The notes below the pieces were generated by a model. It did not search any database. It saw nothing but the letters and a program-made list of their open reading frames with translations, and was not told where the DNA came from. The translations under genes were made by a program, and so were the position numbers. Positions 1-7,464 of a DNA stretch of 64,000 bases are shown here, piece by piece. The stretch's first letter is position 1. Each line of letters starts with the position of its first letter. Origin of the DNA: an uncultured bacterium (GTDB lineage: Bacteria; Bacillota_I; Bacilli_A; Acholeplasmatales; Anaeroplasmataceae). Location of the stretch: NCBI GenBank assembly GCA_949291115.1, contig CASETY010000001.1, forward strand, positions 95,238 through 159,237, given 5' to 3'.

Positions 1-1
1 G

Positions 2-406
2 ATTGGTAGAGAGGCTTTTTTAGAAAAGGATAATATTAAAGAAATTAGTTTTGAAGAAGATTCTAAAGTAAAAACCATTGAAAGTGGCGCCTTTAGTTTT
101 ATGCCTGATTTAGTTAAAATAAGTTTATCTTCTTCCTTAGAAGTAATTGATAATAATGCTTTTTATGGTTGTTCCTTATTAAAAGAAGTAAGCTTTAAAG
201 ATGATAGTAAGCTTAATATAATTAATGGTTTAGCTTTTGCGTATTGTCCTTTATTAGAAGAATTAAGTTTGCCTAGTGGTATTCGTAGTATTGGTAGTTA
301 TGCTTTTTATAATAGTGGAATTAAAAAGCTTTACATTGCGAATGCAACTACTTTTTATGAACATGCTTTAGATAGTATACCAGAAGAAAATATTATTTAT
401 TATTAG
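2..406 (+). CDS. BspA-like leucine-rich repeat surface protein, C-terminal end (5' partial)
   Basis: The reading frame is open from the left edge of the window to a TAG stop, so only the last 134 codons of the gene are visible. The visible part is built of repeats of about 23 residues with the pattern of the LRR_5 (BspA/TpLRR) family: blocks such as IESGAFSFMPDLVKISL, IDNNAFYGCSLLKEVSF and IGSYAFYNSGIKKLYI. In this family the repeats form an extracellular solenoid used for adhesion. The chain ends soon after the last repeat, so no C-terminal cell-wall anchor is present; any signal or membrane anchor must lie upstream of the window. An internal ATG at 101 is not the true start, because repeats continue before it. 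Confidence 0.85.
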   Translation: MGREAFLEKDNIKEISFEEDSKVKTIESGAFSFMPDLVKISLSSSLEVIDNNAFYGCSLLKEVSFKDDSKLNIINGLAFAYCPLLEELSLPSGIRSIGSYAFYNSGIKKLYIANATTFYEHALDSIPEENIIYY

Positions 407-409
407 TGA

Positions 410-438
410 TTGTCTTATACTATTAGATATGATAGAAT
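410..438 (+). promoter_or_regulatory. Promoter for the rluB-cmk region
   Basis: TTGTCT at 410-415 and TAGAAT at 433-438 are separated by 17 bases, close to the sigma-A consensus, and lie 24 bases before the rluB start. This was found by eye. Confidence 0.5.
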
Positions 439-461
439 AAGGAAGTTTTAGAGGTGAAATT

Positions 462-1181
462 ATGGAATTAGTGCGCTTACAAAAATTAATTGCTTTAGCA
501 GGAACGTGTTCTAGAAGAGCGGCTGAAAAGCTTATTTTAGAAGGTCGAGTAAAAGTTGATGGTAAGGTTGTTACTACTTTAGGTGCTAAAGTAAGCAGTG
601 ATAGTAAGATTCATGTTGATAATAAATTAATAGGTGAATCTAAAAAAGTTTATTATATTATGAATAAGCCAGAAGGTTATATTTGTGATTTAAAAGATAA
701 TTATAAGCGTCATAATTTACGAGAATTATTAGATTTTAAAACATTAGGTGAAAGATTATATCCCATTGAGCCTTTAAACTATAATTATAGTGGAGCTGTT
801 TTATTAACTAATGATGGTATTTTAAAAGATCTAATTACTAAAAAAAGTAGAACTATTACTGTAACTTATCAGGTACGTATAGATAATATTTTAAGTCAAG
901 CTAAAACTAAACAAATCTTAAAAGGTGTTAAAATTAATGATAAAGTAGTAATGGCCAACATTATTGATTTTAGTTTTGATCGTGAACATTCTTCAACGTT
1001 AATTAAACTTAGCTTAGTTGATAGTGAAAAGGATATAGTTGTTAAATTTTTTAATCAACTTGGTTATAAGGTTAAAAAGGTTAAGCGTTTAGATTATGCT
1101 TATATTGATATTAATGGTCTAGCTAGTGGAAACTATCGACCTTTAAAAATTCATGAAATAAAAAAACTTTATAGTATATAG
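462..1181 (+). CDS. rluB: RluB/RsuA-family pseudouridine synthase homologue without the catalytic Asp
   Basis: The 239-residue protein has an N-terminal S4 RNA-binding domain (about 1-48, with LQKLIALAGTCSRRAAEKLI) and the RsuA/RluB catalytic fold (about 64-235, starting YYIMNKPEGYI and ending in the family's GNYRPLKIHEI-type tail). The family isomerises a uridine in 23S or 16S rRNA using an invariant Asp in a GRLDxxTxGLLLLTNDG motif. Here that segment reads EPLNYNYSGAVLLTNDG, so residue 106 is Asn (codon AAC at 777-779), and the Arg-rich segment after it is also degraded. The gene is otherwise intact, has a good ribosome site (GAGGTG) and sits before cmk as in many Firmicutes. It may now only bind rRNA. 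The family is clear; its activity is doubtful. Confidence 0.85.
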   Translation: MELVRLQKLIALAGTCSRRAAEKLILEGRVKVDGKVVTTLGAKVSSDSKIHVDNKLIGESKKVYYIMNKPEGYICDLKDNYKRHNLRELLDFKTLGERLYPIEPLNYNYSGAVLLTNDGILKDLITKKSRTITVTYQVRIDNILSQAKTKQILKGVKINDKVVMANIIDFSFDREHSSTLIKLSLVDSEKDIVVKFFNQLGYKVKKVKRLDYAYIDINGLASGNYRPLKIHEIKKLYSI

Positions 1182-1210
1182 TTTAAACTTTGGTTAAATT
1201 GTGCTATAAT
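1182..1210 (+). promoter_or_regulatory. Extended -10 promoter for cmk-rpsA
   Basis: An extended -10, TGCTATAAT (TATAAT at 1205-1210), lies 24 bases before the start codon. The -35 is weak (TTTAAA at 1182-1187, 17-base spacer). Confidence 0.55.
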
Positions 1211-1233
1211 TTTTATAAATGTGAGGTAATTTT

Positions 1234-3288
1234 ATGACAAATATTCAAGTGGCTATTGATGGACCAGCAGGTTCTGGTAAATCTTCAATATCTGATATTG
1301 TAGCGAAACGTTTAAATTTTTTACATATTGATACGGGCGCTATTTATAGGGCAATAACTTTTTATGCTTTAGAAAATAATATCGATATTAATGAAGAAGA
1401 AAATTTTAATTTTATCAATAATCTAAAAATCGAATATAAAAGTGACAAAGTCTTTTTAAATGATAAAGATGTTACTAATGAAATTAGAACAGATTTAGTC
1501 ACTAAGAATGTCAGTCAAGTTAGTAAGTTTAAAATTGTTAGAGATAAAGTCAATGAATTAATTAGAAAGATTAGTCAAACTGGTAAAATTTTAATGGATG
1601 GTAGAGATATTGGAACCGTTGTTTTACCAAATGCGACAGTTAAGATTTTTTTAACAGCTACACCTTTAAAAAGGGCGGAAAGACGTTATAATGAAATCAA
1701 AGATAAATTTAAGGATTTAACTTTAGAAGATGTTTTAAATGATATTAAACTACGAGATGAAAAAGATAGTAATCGCAAAATCGCTCCTTTAAAACAGGCT
1801 GAAGATGCGATTTTAGTTGATACTAGTGAATTAACAATTGAAGAAGTTTGTCAAAAAATTATTGAAATTATAAATAATAAGGTGGGAAATATTATGAATG
1901 AAGAAACTAAAGAAATTACATCAATGGCAGACGTTAAACTAGAAAAGCGTCCTCGTCCAGGTCAAATTGTTACAGGTGTTGTAGTTGATGTAAAAGATGA
2001 TGAAGTATGCTTAGATTTACATGCTTTTACAGAAGGTAGAATTCATTTAAATCATTATACTTTAGATCCTAAAGTAACTTCTTTTAAAGGTTTAGTTAAT
2101 TTAGGTGATGAAATGACTGTTCAAATTACTAAAGTAGAAGAAAATGATTATAGTGGTGCTATTTATTGTAGTCGCTTAAATTTATTAAAAGATGAAAAGT
2201 TTAAAGAAATTTTAACTTATGTTGATAATAAAACAAGATTTACTTGTCATGTTTTAAAGAAAGAAGAAAAAGGCTACCGTGTTTCTTATCAAGGATTTAA
2301 TTTTTTCTTACCTTTAAGTCAAGCTAGAAATGTTAATGTTGGTGATGATATTGTTTGTGAATTATTATCTATTGATGAAAAAAGACAAACAGGTGTTGTT
2401 TCTAACCGTGTAGTTGTTGAAGAAGAATTAAAAGCTAATCGTGAACAAGAATTAAATTCTATTAATGTTGGTGATGTTTTAGAAGGTGAAGTAGTTAAGG
2501 TTTTACCTTTTGCGGCTTTTGTTAAATTTAATTATGTTCAAGGTGTTTTACGTATTTCTGATATTAGTCATGAATTTATTTCTAAAATTGATGAACATGT
2601 TCATGTTGGCGATAAAATAAAAGTTAAAGTTGTTACTAAAGAAGATGGTAAATTAGGCTTATCTTTAAAGGCTTTATTACCTACTCCTTTTGAAGTATAT
2701 GTAAATGAACATAAAGTTGGCGAAACTGTTAAAGCTAAAGTTGTTAATAAATTACCTTATGGTTTATTATTAGAATTAGCTAGTCATGTTAGAGGTTTAC
2801 TACATAGAAGTGATTATAGTTGGAATCCTAATGATAATTTCAATAATTGTGTAAATATTGGTGATGAAGTAGAAGTAGCTATTTCTGATATTAATGTAGC
2901 TAAAGAACGTATTTCTTTATCAAGAAAAGCTTTAATTGATAATCCATGGCAACGTGTTAAAGCTAAAGTTGGCGATGTTTGTGAATGTAAAATTTTAGAA
3001 TTCAATGAAAAAGGGGTTAAAGTTGAAACTTTAGGTGTTGATGGCTTTATTCCTAACCCAGCTTTCTTATTAGAAGGTCAAAATGGTAAACCTTCTGATT
3101 ATTATGCCATTGGCGATAAGATTGAAGCTATAATTACTGAAATTAGACCACGTGAATGGGTTTTACGCTTAAGTGTTCGTAAATTAAAACAAATTCAAGA
3201 AAAGAACAATTATACAAAATATATGCAAGAAGAATCTGACTCTACTAAAGTTACTTTAGGAGATGTATTTAAAGACGTTTTAAAGTAA
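1234..3288 (+). CDS. cmk-rpsA: Cytidylate kinase fused to ribosomal protein S1
   Basis: One 684-residue frame joins two proteins. Residues 1-220 are cytidylate kinase, which phosphorylates CMP and dCMP: P-loop GPAGSGKSS near residue 10, HIDTGAIYR, the GRDIGTVV segment and the RDEKDSNR lid motif. From about residue 235 there are five S1-type RNA-binding repeats, beginning near PGQIVTGVVVDV, TRFTCHVLKKEEKG, VGDVLEGEVVKV, VGETVKAKVVNK and VGDVCECKILEF; the third is the most canonical. Cmk/S1 fusions are known in some Firmicutes. An ATG at codon 221 has its own strong ribosome site, so free S1 could also be made. der follows after 12 bases, suggesting one transcript. Confidence 0.92.
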   Translation: MTNIQVAIDGPAGSGKSSISDIVAKRLNFLHIDTGAIYRAITFYALENNIDINEEENFNFINNLKIEYKSDKVFLNDKDVTNEIRTDLVTKNVSQVSKFKIVRDKVNELIRKISQTGKILMDGRDIGTVVLPNATVKIFLTATPLKRAERRYNEIKDKFKDLTLEDVLNDIKLRDEKDSNRKIAPLKQAEDAILVDTSELTIEEVCQKIIEIINNKVGNIMNEETKEITSMADVKLEKRPRPGQIVTGVVVDVKDDEVCLDLHAFTEGRIHLNHYTLDPKVTSFKGLVNLGDEMTVQITKVEENDYSGAIYCSRLNLLKDEKFKEILTYVDNKTRFTCHVLKKEEKGYRVSYQGFNFFLPLSQARNVNVGDDIVCELLSIDEKRQTGVVSNRVVVEEELKANREQELNSINVGDVLEGEVVKVLPFAAFVKFNYVQGVLRISDISHEFISKIDEHVHVGDKIKVKVVTKEDGKLGLSLKALLPTPFEVYVNEHKVGETVKAKVVNKLPYGLLLELASHVRGLLHRSDYSWNPNDNFNNCVNIGDEVEVAISDINVAKERISLSRKALIDNPWQRVKAKVGDVCECKILEFNEKGVKVETLGVDGFIPNPAFLLEGQNGKPSDYYAIGDKIEAIITEIRPREWVLRLSVRKLKQIQEKNNYTKYMQEESDSTKVTLGDVFKDVLK
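1879..1896 (+). promoter_or_regulatory. Internal ribosome binding site and start between the Cmk and S1 parts
   Basis: AAGGTGGG at 1879-1886 is followed seven bases later by ATG at 1894, in frame, exactly at the join between the kinase and S1 domains. This is as good a start as those of separate genes nearby, so an S1 protein of about 464 residues may be translated independently of the fusion. Confidence 0.6.
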
Positions 3289-3300
3289 GGGTGTGTTAAA

Positions 3301-4605
3301 ATGTTGCCGAAAGTTGCGATTGTCGGTAGACCAAATGTAGGAAAGTCTTCTTTATTTAATCGAATTGTTGGCAAACGTTTATCAATCACTGACGATAAAC
3401 CAGGTGTTACGCGCGATAGGATATATGAGAAAGCTTCTTGGTTGCTTAAAGAGTTCTATTTAATAGATACAGGGGGCATTGAAATTAAAGATGCCCCTTT
3501 TTCTAAACAAATTAGAGCACAAGTTGAAGTGGCGACTGATGAAGCTGATGTAATAATTTTTGTTGTTGATGTAAGAGCTAGTTTAACTGATGATGATAAT
3601 TATATAGCGAAAATGTTATATAAAACGAAAAAACCAGTGATTGTAGCGGTAAATAAAGTTGACGATAATAGTTTAAAAGATAATATGTATGATTTTTATG
3701 CCTTAGGTTTTGATTTAGTAATGCCTGTTTCCACACTTCATGGTATAGGTGTTGGCGATATGTTAGATGAAGTTGTTAAGTTATTTAATAATGTTGAAAC
3801 TGATGAAGAAGATAAGGCAGTTAAATTTAGTGTAGTAGGTCGTCCTAATGTTGGTAAATCATCTTTGGTTAATGCTTTACTAGGTGAAAAAAGAGTAATC
3901 GTTTCGGATATTAGTGGTACAACTAGAGATGCCATCGATACTAAATTTACTTATAATGATAAAGAATATATGGTTGTTGATACTGCTGGTTTAAAAAAGC
4001 GTGGTAAAATTTATGAAAATATTGATCGTTACGCCACTATTAGAACAGTTGATGCGATTATAAGAAGTGATATTGTTTTATTAGTGCTAGATGCCTCTGT
4101 TGGTATTATTGAACAAGATACCCATATTGGTGAGTATATTGAACAGTATAATAAGCCATGTGTAATTGTTTATAATAAGTGGGATTTAGTTAAAAAAGAT
4201 AGTAATACAATGCAAAATATGATTAAAAAGACCCGTGAAACTTTTAAATATTTAGATTATGCACCAATTGTTTTTATTTCTGCTTTAACTGATAAACGTC
4301 TAGAAACTATTTTCCCAGAAATTGATTTAGTAAGTGAGGCTTATGATAGAAGAATTCAAACAGCTACTTTAAATAATGTTATAAGTGATGCAGTGGCGAT
4401 GTTCCCTCCTTCTAAGTTTAATGGTGGTATTATTAAGATTTATTATACGATGCAAGCTGGTACTAAACCACCAACTTTTCAGTTTTTTGTAAATGATGAA
4501 TCATTCCTTCATTTTTCTTATAAGCGTTATTTAGAAAATCAATTAAGAAAGAATTTTGATTTCTATGGTACGCCTATTAAATTAGAATTTAAGAAAAGAG
4601 ACTAA
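3301..4605 (+). CDS. der: Ribosome biogenesis GTPase Der (EngA)
   Basis: This 434-residue protein has the tandem GTPase layout unique to Der. The first G domain has GRPNVGKSS near residue 8, DTGG and NKVD; the second, from about residue 177, has GRPNVGKSS, DTAG and NKWD. A KH-like domain of about 85 residues closes the protein (ending near NFDFYGTPIKLEF). Der acts in assembly of the 50S subunit. Its start ATG is 12 bases after the cmk-rpsA stop and gpsA begins 3 bases after its own stop, so the three are probably cotranscribed. Confidence 0.96.
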   Translation: MLPKVAIVGRPNVGKSSLFNRIVGKRLSITDDKPGVTRDRIYEKASWLLKEFYLIDTGGIEIKDAPFSKQIRAQVEVATDEADVIIFVVDVRASLTDDDNYIAKMLYKTKKPVIVAVNKVDDNSLKDNMYDFYALGFDLVMPVSTLHGIGVGDMLDEVVKLFNNVETDEEDKAVKFSVVGRPNVGKSSLVNALLGEKRVIVSDISGTTRDAIDTKFTYNDKEYMVVDTAGLKKRGKIYENIDRYATIRTVDAIIRSDIVLLVLDASVGIIEQDTHIGEYIEQYNKPCVIVYNKWDLVKKDSNTMQNMIKKTRETFKYLDYAPIVFISALTDKRLETIFPEIDLVSEAYDRRIQTATLNNVISDAVAMFPPSKFNGGIIKIYYTMQAGTKPPTFQFFVNDESFLHFSYKRYLENQLRKNFDFYGTPIKLEFKKRD

Positions 4606-4608
4606 ATT

Positions 4609-5613
4609 ATGAAAGTAAGTATTATAGGTGGTGGAGCATGGGGAACAACTCTTGCCCAAGCTTTAGCTGATAAAAATAATAGTGTATTAGTTAGAGATAT
4701 AAATGAAGATTTTGTTAAGGCAATTAATGAATTACATATTCATCCTTCGTTTGAAGTAACTATTCCTACTAAAATTAGTGCGACTACATCTTTAGATGAA
4801 GCACTAGCTTTTTCTGATGTTATTATTTTATGTGTCCCTACTAAAGTTATGAGAAGTGTTATTAAAGAAATAAACACTAAATTAACTTCTAAAAAATTAT
4901 TTGTTAATGTTTCTAAAGGTATCGAACCACAAACTTCTAAAACGGTTAGTGAAATAGTTAGTGAAGAAATAGATCCTAATAATTTAGAAGGTTATGTTGT
5001 CTTGTCTGGACCTAGTCATGCTGAAGAATTAATCTTTAGAAAATTTACTTGTTTAGTGGCGGCTTCTACCAATTTAGAATTAGCTAAAAAAGTTCAAAAA
5101 ATGTTCAGTAATGAAAAATATTTAAGAATTTATACATCTTTAGATGTTATTGGTGTAGAAGTAGGTGGCGCTGTAAAAAATGCGATTGCCCTAGTTTCTG
5201 GTATTGGCTATGGACTTGGTTTAGGCGAAAATGCAAGAGCGGCTTTAATTTCAAGGGGAATGCTAGAACTTGTCCAAATAGTTGAGGCTTTAGGTGGTAA
5301 AAAAGAAACCGTTTATGGTCTTTCTGGTCTTGGTGATTTAATCGTTACGGCCTCTTCTATGAATAGCAGAAATTTTAAAGCTGGTCTAAAGATTGGTGAA
5401 GGTCAGTCTGTTGAAAAAGTATTAGAAAATGCTAGTCAAACAGTTGAAGGTGTAAGAGCAATAATAGCGTGTTATGAAATTGGTAAAAAGTATAATTTAA
5501 ATTTACCAATCATTGAGACAGCTTACTCTTTAGTTTCAGGCGAAATAAGCGCGAAAGAAAGCGTAAAATTGTTACTTTCTCGTAAATTAAAGTCAGAATA
5601 TATTGATTTTTAA
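4609..5613 (+). CDS. gpsA: Glycerol-3-phosphate dehydrogenase [NAD(P)+]
   Basis: The 334-residue protein makes sn-glycerol 3-phosphate from dihydroxyacetone phosphate for membrane lipid synthesis. The nucleotide-binding GGGAWGTTLA is at residues 7-16, and the substrate domain carries the conserved VGGAVKNAIAL (catalytic Lys) and GLSGLGDL segments. The length is normal for the family. der-gpsA-hup is a common Firmicute order. The start lies 3 bases after the der stop with no strong separate ribosome site, which fits translational coupling. Confidence 0.95.
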   Translation: MKVSIIGGGAWGTTLAQALADKNNSVLVRDINEDFVKAINELHIHPSFEVTIPTKISATTSLDEALAFSDVIILCVPTKVMRSVIKEINTKLTSKKLFVNVSKGIEPQTSKTVSEIVSEEIDPNNLEGYVVLSGPSHAEELIFRKFTCLVAASTNLELAKKVQKMFSNEKYLRIYTSLDVIGVEVGGAVKNAIALVSGIGYGLGLGENARAALISRGMLELVQIVEALGGKKETVYGLSGLGDLIVTASSMNSRNFKAGLKIGEGQSVEKVLENASQTVEGVRAIIACYEIGKKYNLNLPIIETAYSLVSGEISAKESVKLLLSRKLKSEYIDF

Positions 5614-5630
5614 TTTAATAATGTTATAAT
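5603..5630 (+). promoter_or_regulatory. Promoter for hup
   Basis: TTGATT (5603-5608), a 16-base spacer and an extended -10 TGTTATAAT (TATAAT 5625-5630) lie at the end of gpsA and just before hup. Confidence 0.6.
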
Positions 5631-5655
5631 AGTAAAAAAATATGGAGGTAGTGTT

Positions 5656-5928
5656 ATGAATAAAGCTGAATTAGTAGCCGTAGCAGCTGAAAAATTAGAT
5701 ATTACTAAAATAGAAGCTGAACGTGTTTTTAATGGCTTCCTTGACGTTATATATGAAACTTTAAGTGAAGGTGAAAAGGTAGTTATTTCTGGTTTCGGAA
5801 CATTTGAGGTAAGAAATCGTGTTGAACGTAGTGGACGTAATCCTCGTACTGGTGAAGATATCGTTATACCTGGTCAAAAAAGCCCAGCTTTTAAGGCTGG
5901 TAAAGCTATGAAAGATGCAGTTAAATAG
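5656..5928 (+). CDS. hup: DNA-binding protein HU
   Basis: The 90-residue protein is a full-length HU: MNKAELVAVAAEKLDITK at the start, the GFGTFEVRNR strand and the DNA-binding arm with GRNPRTGEDIVIPG, then PAFKAGKAMKDAVK at the end. HU forms dimers that bend and compact DNA. It has a strong GGAGGT ribosome site, its own promoter and its own terminator, as expected for an abundant protein. Confidence 0.97.
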   Translation: MNKAELVAVAAEKLDITKIEAERVFNGFLDVIYETLSEGEKVVISGFGTFEVRNRVERSGRNPRTGEDIVIPGQKSPAFKAGKAMKDAVK

Positions 5929-5948
5929 GGCTTCGGTCCTATTTTTTT
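5923..5948 (+). terminator. Terminator of hup
   Basis: The stem AAATAGG (5923-5929) pairs with CCTATTT (5938-5944) around a GCTTCGGT loop and runs into a T tract. The left arm contains the hup stop codon. The next gene starts only eight bases after the T tract. Confidence 0.85.
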
Positions 5949-5955
5949 ATTAGTT

Positions 5956-6897
5956 ATGGAAAATATTAAACTAGCCATTATTGAAAACAACTTACCTTTA
6001 GTAAAAGAATTATTACAATATAATAACATCAATGAAGTAGATAGCGATGGTAATAATTACTTGCATCTAGCTATCATGTATAAAAAAGTTGAAATTGCCT
6101 ATTTTTTATTAGAAAATAATATTTATATTAATGCTTTAAATAAATATAATATGACGCCTTTATATTTAGCTGTTCATTACAATAATATGCCTATTGTACA
6201 AGCTTTACTTAAAGCGGGAGCACAAGTGATGCTTTCTAATTTTGATTTAGAAACACCTTTTTACCATGCTTGTAGTTTAGCTAGAAGTAATATGATTAAT
6301 CTTTTTTTAGAATACCAAAATTATGATTTTGATTATGTAAATGCCAAGGGTGAAAATTTAATATTTGCCCTTATTAGATCAGGTAATTTAAATTTACTTA
6401 AAAGATTTTATAATGATGATTTAAAAAACACAGTAAATAATATGGGGGATACTTATTTACATGTAGCTATTCAAACAAATAAAGAAGATGTTATTCTTTA
6501 TTTATTGACATTAGGTTTAAATGTTAATGTTTTAAATAAGTTAAAAGAATCACCACTTTATATAGCCATTAAAGAAAATAATTATAATGTAATTAAATTA
6601 TTATTAAAAAATGGAGCTTTAACATCGTTTAAAGATCCTAATGGTTTTACTTATAAAGAATTAATTTCTAAATTAAATAATGATTTATTAATGTTTGATC
6701 AAACTGAAGTTTATCAAAATAAGTATCCATTACATTATAGTATTATTGTGAATGACTATAGTTTGTTTTTAAATAAAATTAATGCTTATAATTTAATTAT
6801 AAAAGATAACCATAATAATAGTGCTTTAGATTTAGCGTATGCTTTAAAGAATAAAACTTTCATTAAAGAGATTCTCCAATTTAAGAAAAAGTGTTAA
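5956..6897 (+). CDS. Ankyrin repeat protein
   Basis: The 313-residue protein consists almost entirely of ankyrin repeats of about 33 residues, visible as repeated blocks such as GNNYLHLAIMYKKVEIAYFLL, MTPLYLAVHYNNMPIVQALL and ESPLYIAIKENNYNVIKLLL, perhaps eight in all. There is no signal peptide, membrane segment or catalytic domain, so it is a cytoplasmic protein-binding scaffold of unknown partner. The start is odd: the ATG follows the hup terminator T tract by eight bases and has no visible ribosome site, and no other in-frame ATG upstream fits. The fold is clear; the role is unknown. Confidence 0.85.
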   Translation: MENIKLAIIENNLPLVKELLQYNNINEVDSDGNNYLHLAIMYKKVEIAYFLLENNIYINALNKYNMTPLYLAVHYNNMPIVQALLKAGAQVMLSNFDLETPFYHACSLARSNMINLFLEYQNYDFDYVNAKGENLIFALIRSGNLNLLKRFYNDDLKNTVNNMGDTYLHVAIQTNKEDVILYLLTLGLNVNVLNKLKESPLYIAIKENNYNVIKLLLKNGALTSFKDPNGFTYKELISKLNNDLLMFDQTEVYQNKYPLHYSIIVNDYSLFLNKINAYNLIIKDNHNNSALDLAYALKNKTFIKEILQFKKKC

Positions 6898-6911
6898 AAT
6901 AGAAGAAAGTG

Positions 6912-6941
6912 TTGAACATTTGTTTTATTATATGGTATAAT
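6912..6941 (+). promoter_or_regulatory. Promoter of the rimP-nusA-infB operon
   Basis: TTGAAC (6912-6917) and a perfect TATAAT (6936-6941) are 18 bases apart, 62 bases before the rimP start. Transcription should begin near 6948, just before the hairpin at 6956. Confidence 0.7.
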
Positions 6942-6955
6942 AAATTATCTTAGAG

Positions 6956-6987
6956 ATAAGAGAGGTTATACCTCTCTTATTTTATTG
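6956..6987 (+). terminator. Attenuator-like hairpin in the rimP-nusA leader
   Basis: ATAAGAGAGG (6956-6965) and CCTCTCTTAT (6971-6980) form a perfect 10-bp stem with a TTATA loop, followed by TTTATTG. It begins within about 10 bases of the predicted transcript start and before rimP, so it cannot be only the end of the previous gene's transcript. It looks like a weak intrinsic terminator that could throttle the nusA operon. Confidence 0.65.
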
Positions 6988-7003
6988 TTAGGCTGGTGAT
7001 GAT

Positions 7004-7447
7004 ATGGATATTAATTTGATTAAAGAAAAAATATTAGAAGTTATACCAAATGAACTTTCTTTATATGATGTTTCTTATCAAAAAGAAGGAGGTAATCTTA
7101 TTTTACAAGTTTTACTTGATAAAAAAGATGGGATTACGATTGAAGATTTAGAAGGAGCGAATAAGCTTATTTCTGATATGTTAGACAAATATGATTCTGA
7201 TATGCCTCTTTATTATTTAGAAGTTTCTTCACCAGGTGCTGAAAAAGAACTTAGAAATTATGAAGAAATTAAAGAAAATGTAGGTAAATATATTTATCTT
7301 GAAACTAATTTAGTTAAATATTATGGCACTTTAGAAGAAGTTAATGAAGATAATTTAGTAATTAGAGTTAATTTTAAAGGCCGTTTTAAAAATATTAATA
7401 TTAGTTTAGCTGATTTAAATTTTATTAGATTAGCAGTTAAAGTTTAA
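7004..7447 (+). CDS. rimP: Ribosome maturation factor RimP
   Basis: The 147-residue protein matches RimP, needed for 30S maturation: an N-terminal alpha/beta domain with YDVSYQKEGGNLILQVLLDK and ITIEDLEGANKLIS, the signature YYLEVSSPGAEKELRN, and a C-terminal SH3-like barrel (about 85-147). It is the first gene of the conserved rimP-nusA-rnpM-ylxQ-infB-rbfA operon, with GGTGAT as ribosome site five bases before the ATG. Confidence 0.95.
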   Translation: MDINLIKEKILEVIPNELSLYDVSYQKEGGNLILQVLLDKKDGITIEDLEGANKLISDMLDKYDSDMPLYYLEVSSPGAEKELRNYEEIKENVGKYIYLETNLVKYYGTLEEVNEDNLVIRVNFKGRFKNINISLADLNFIRLAVKV

Positions 7448-7464
7448 AGGAGAAATTGAATATT

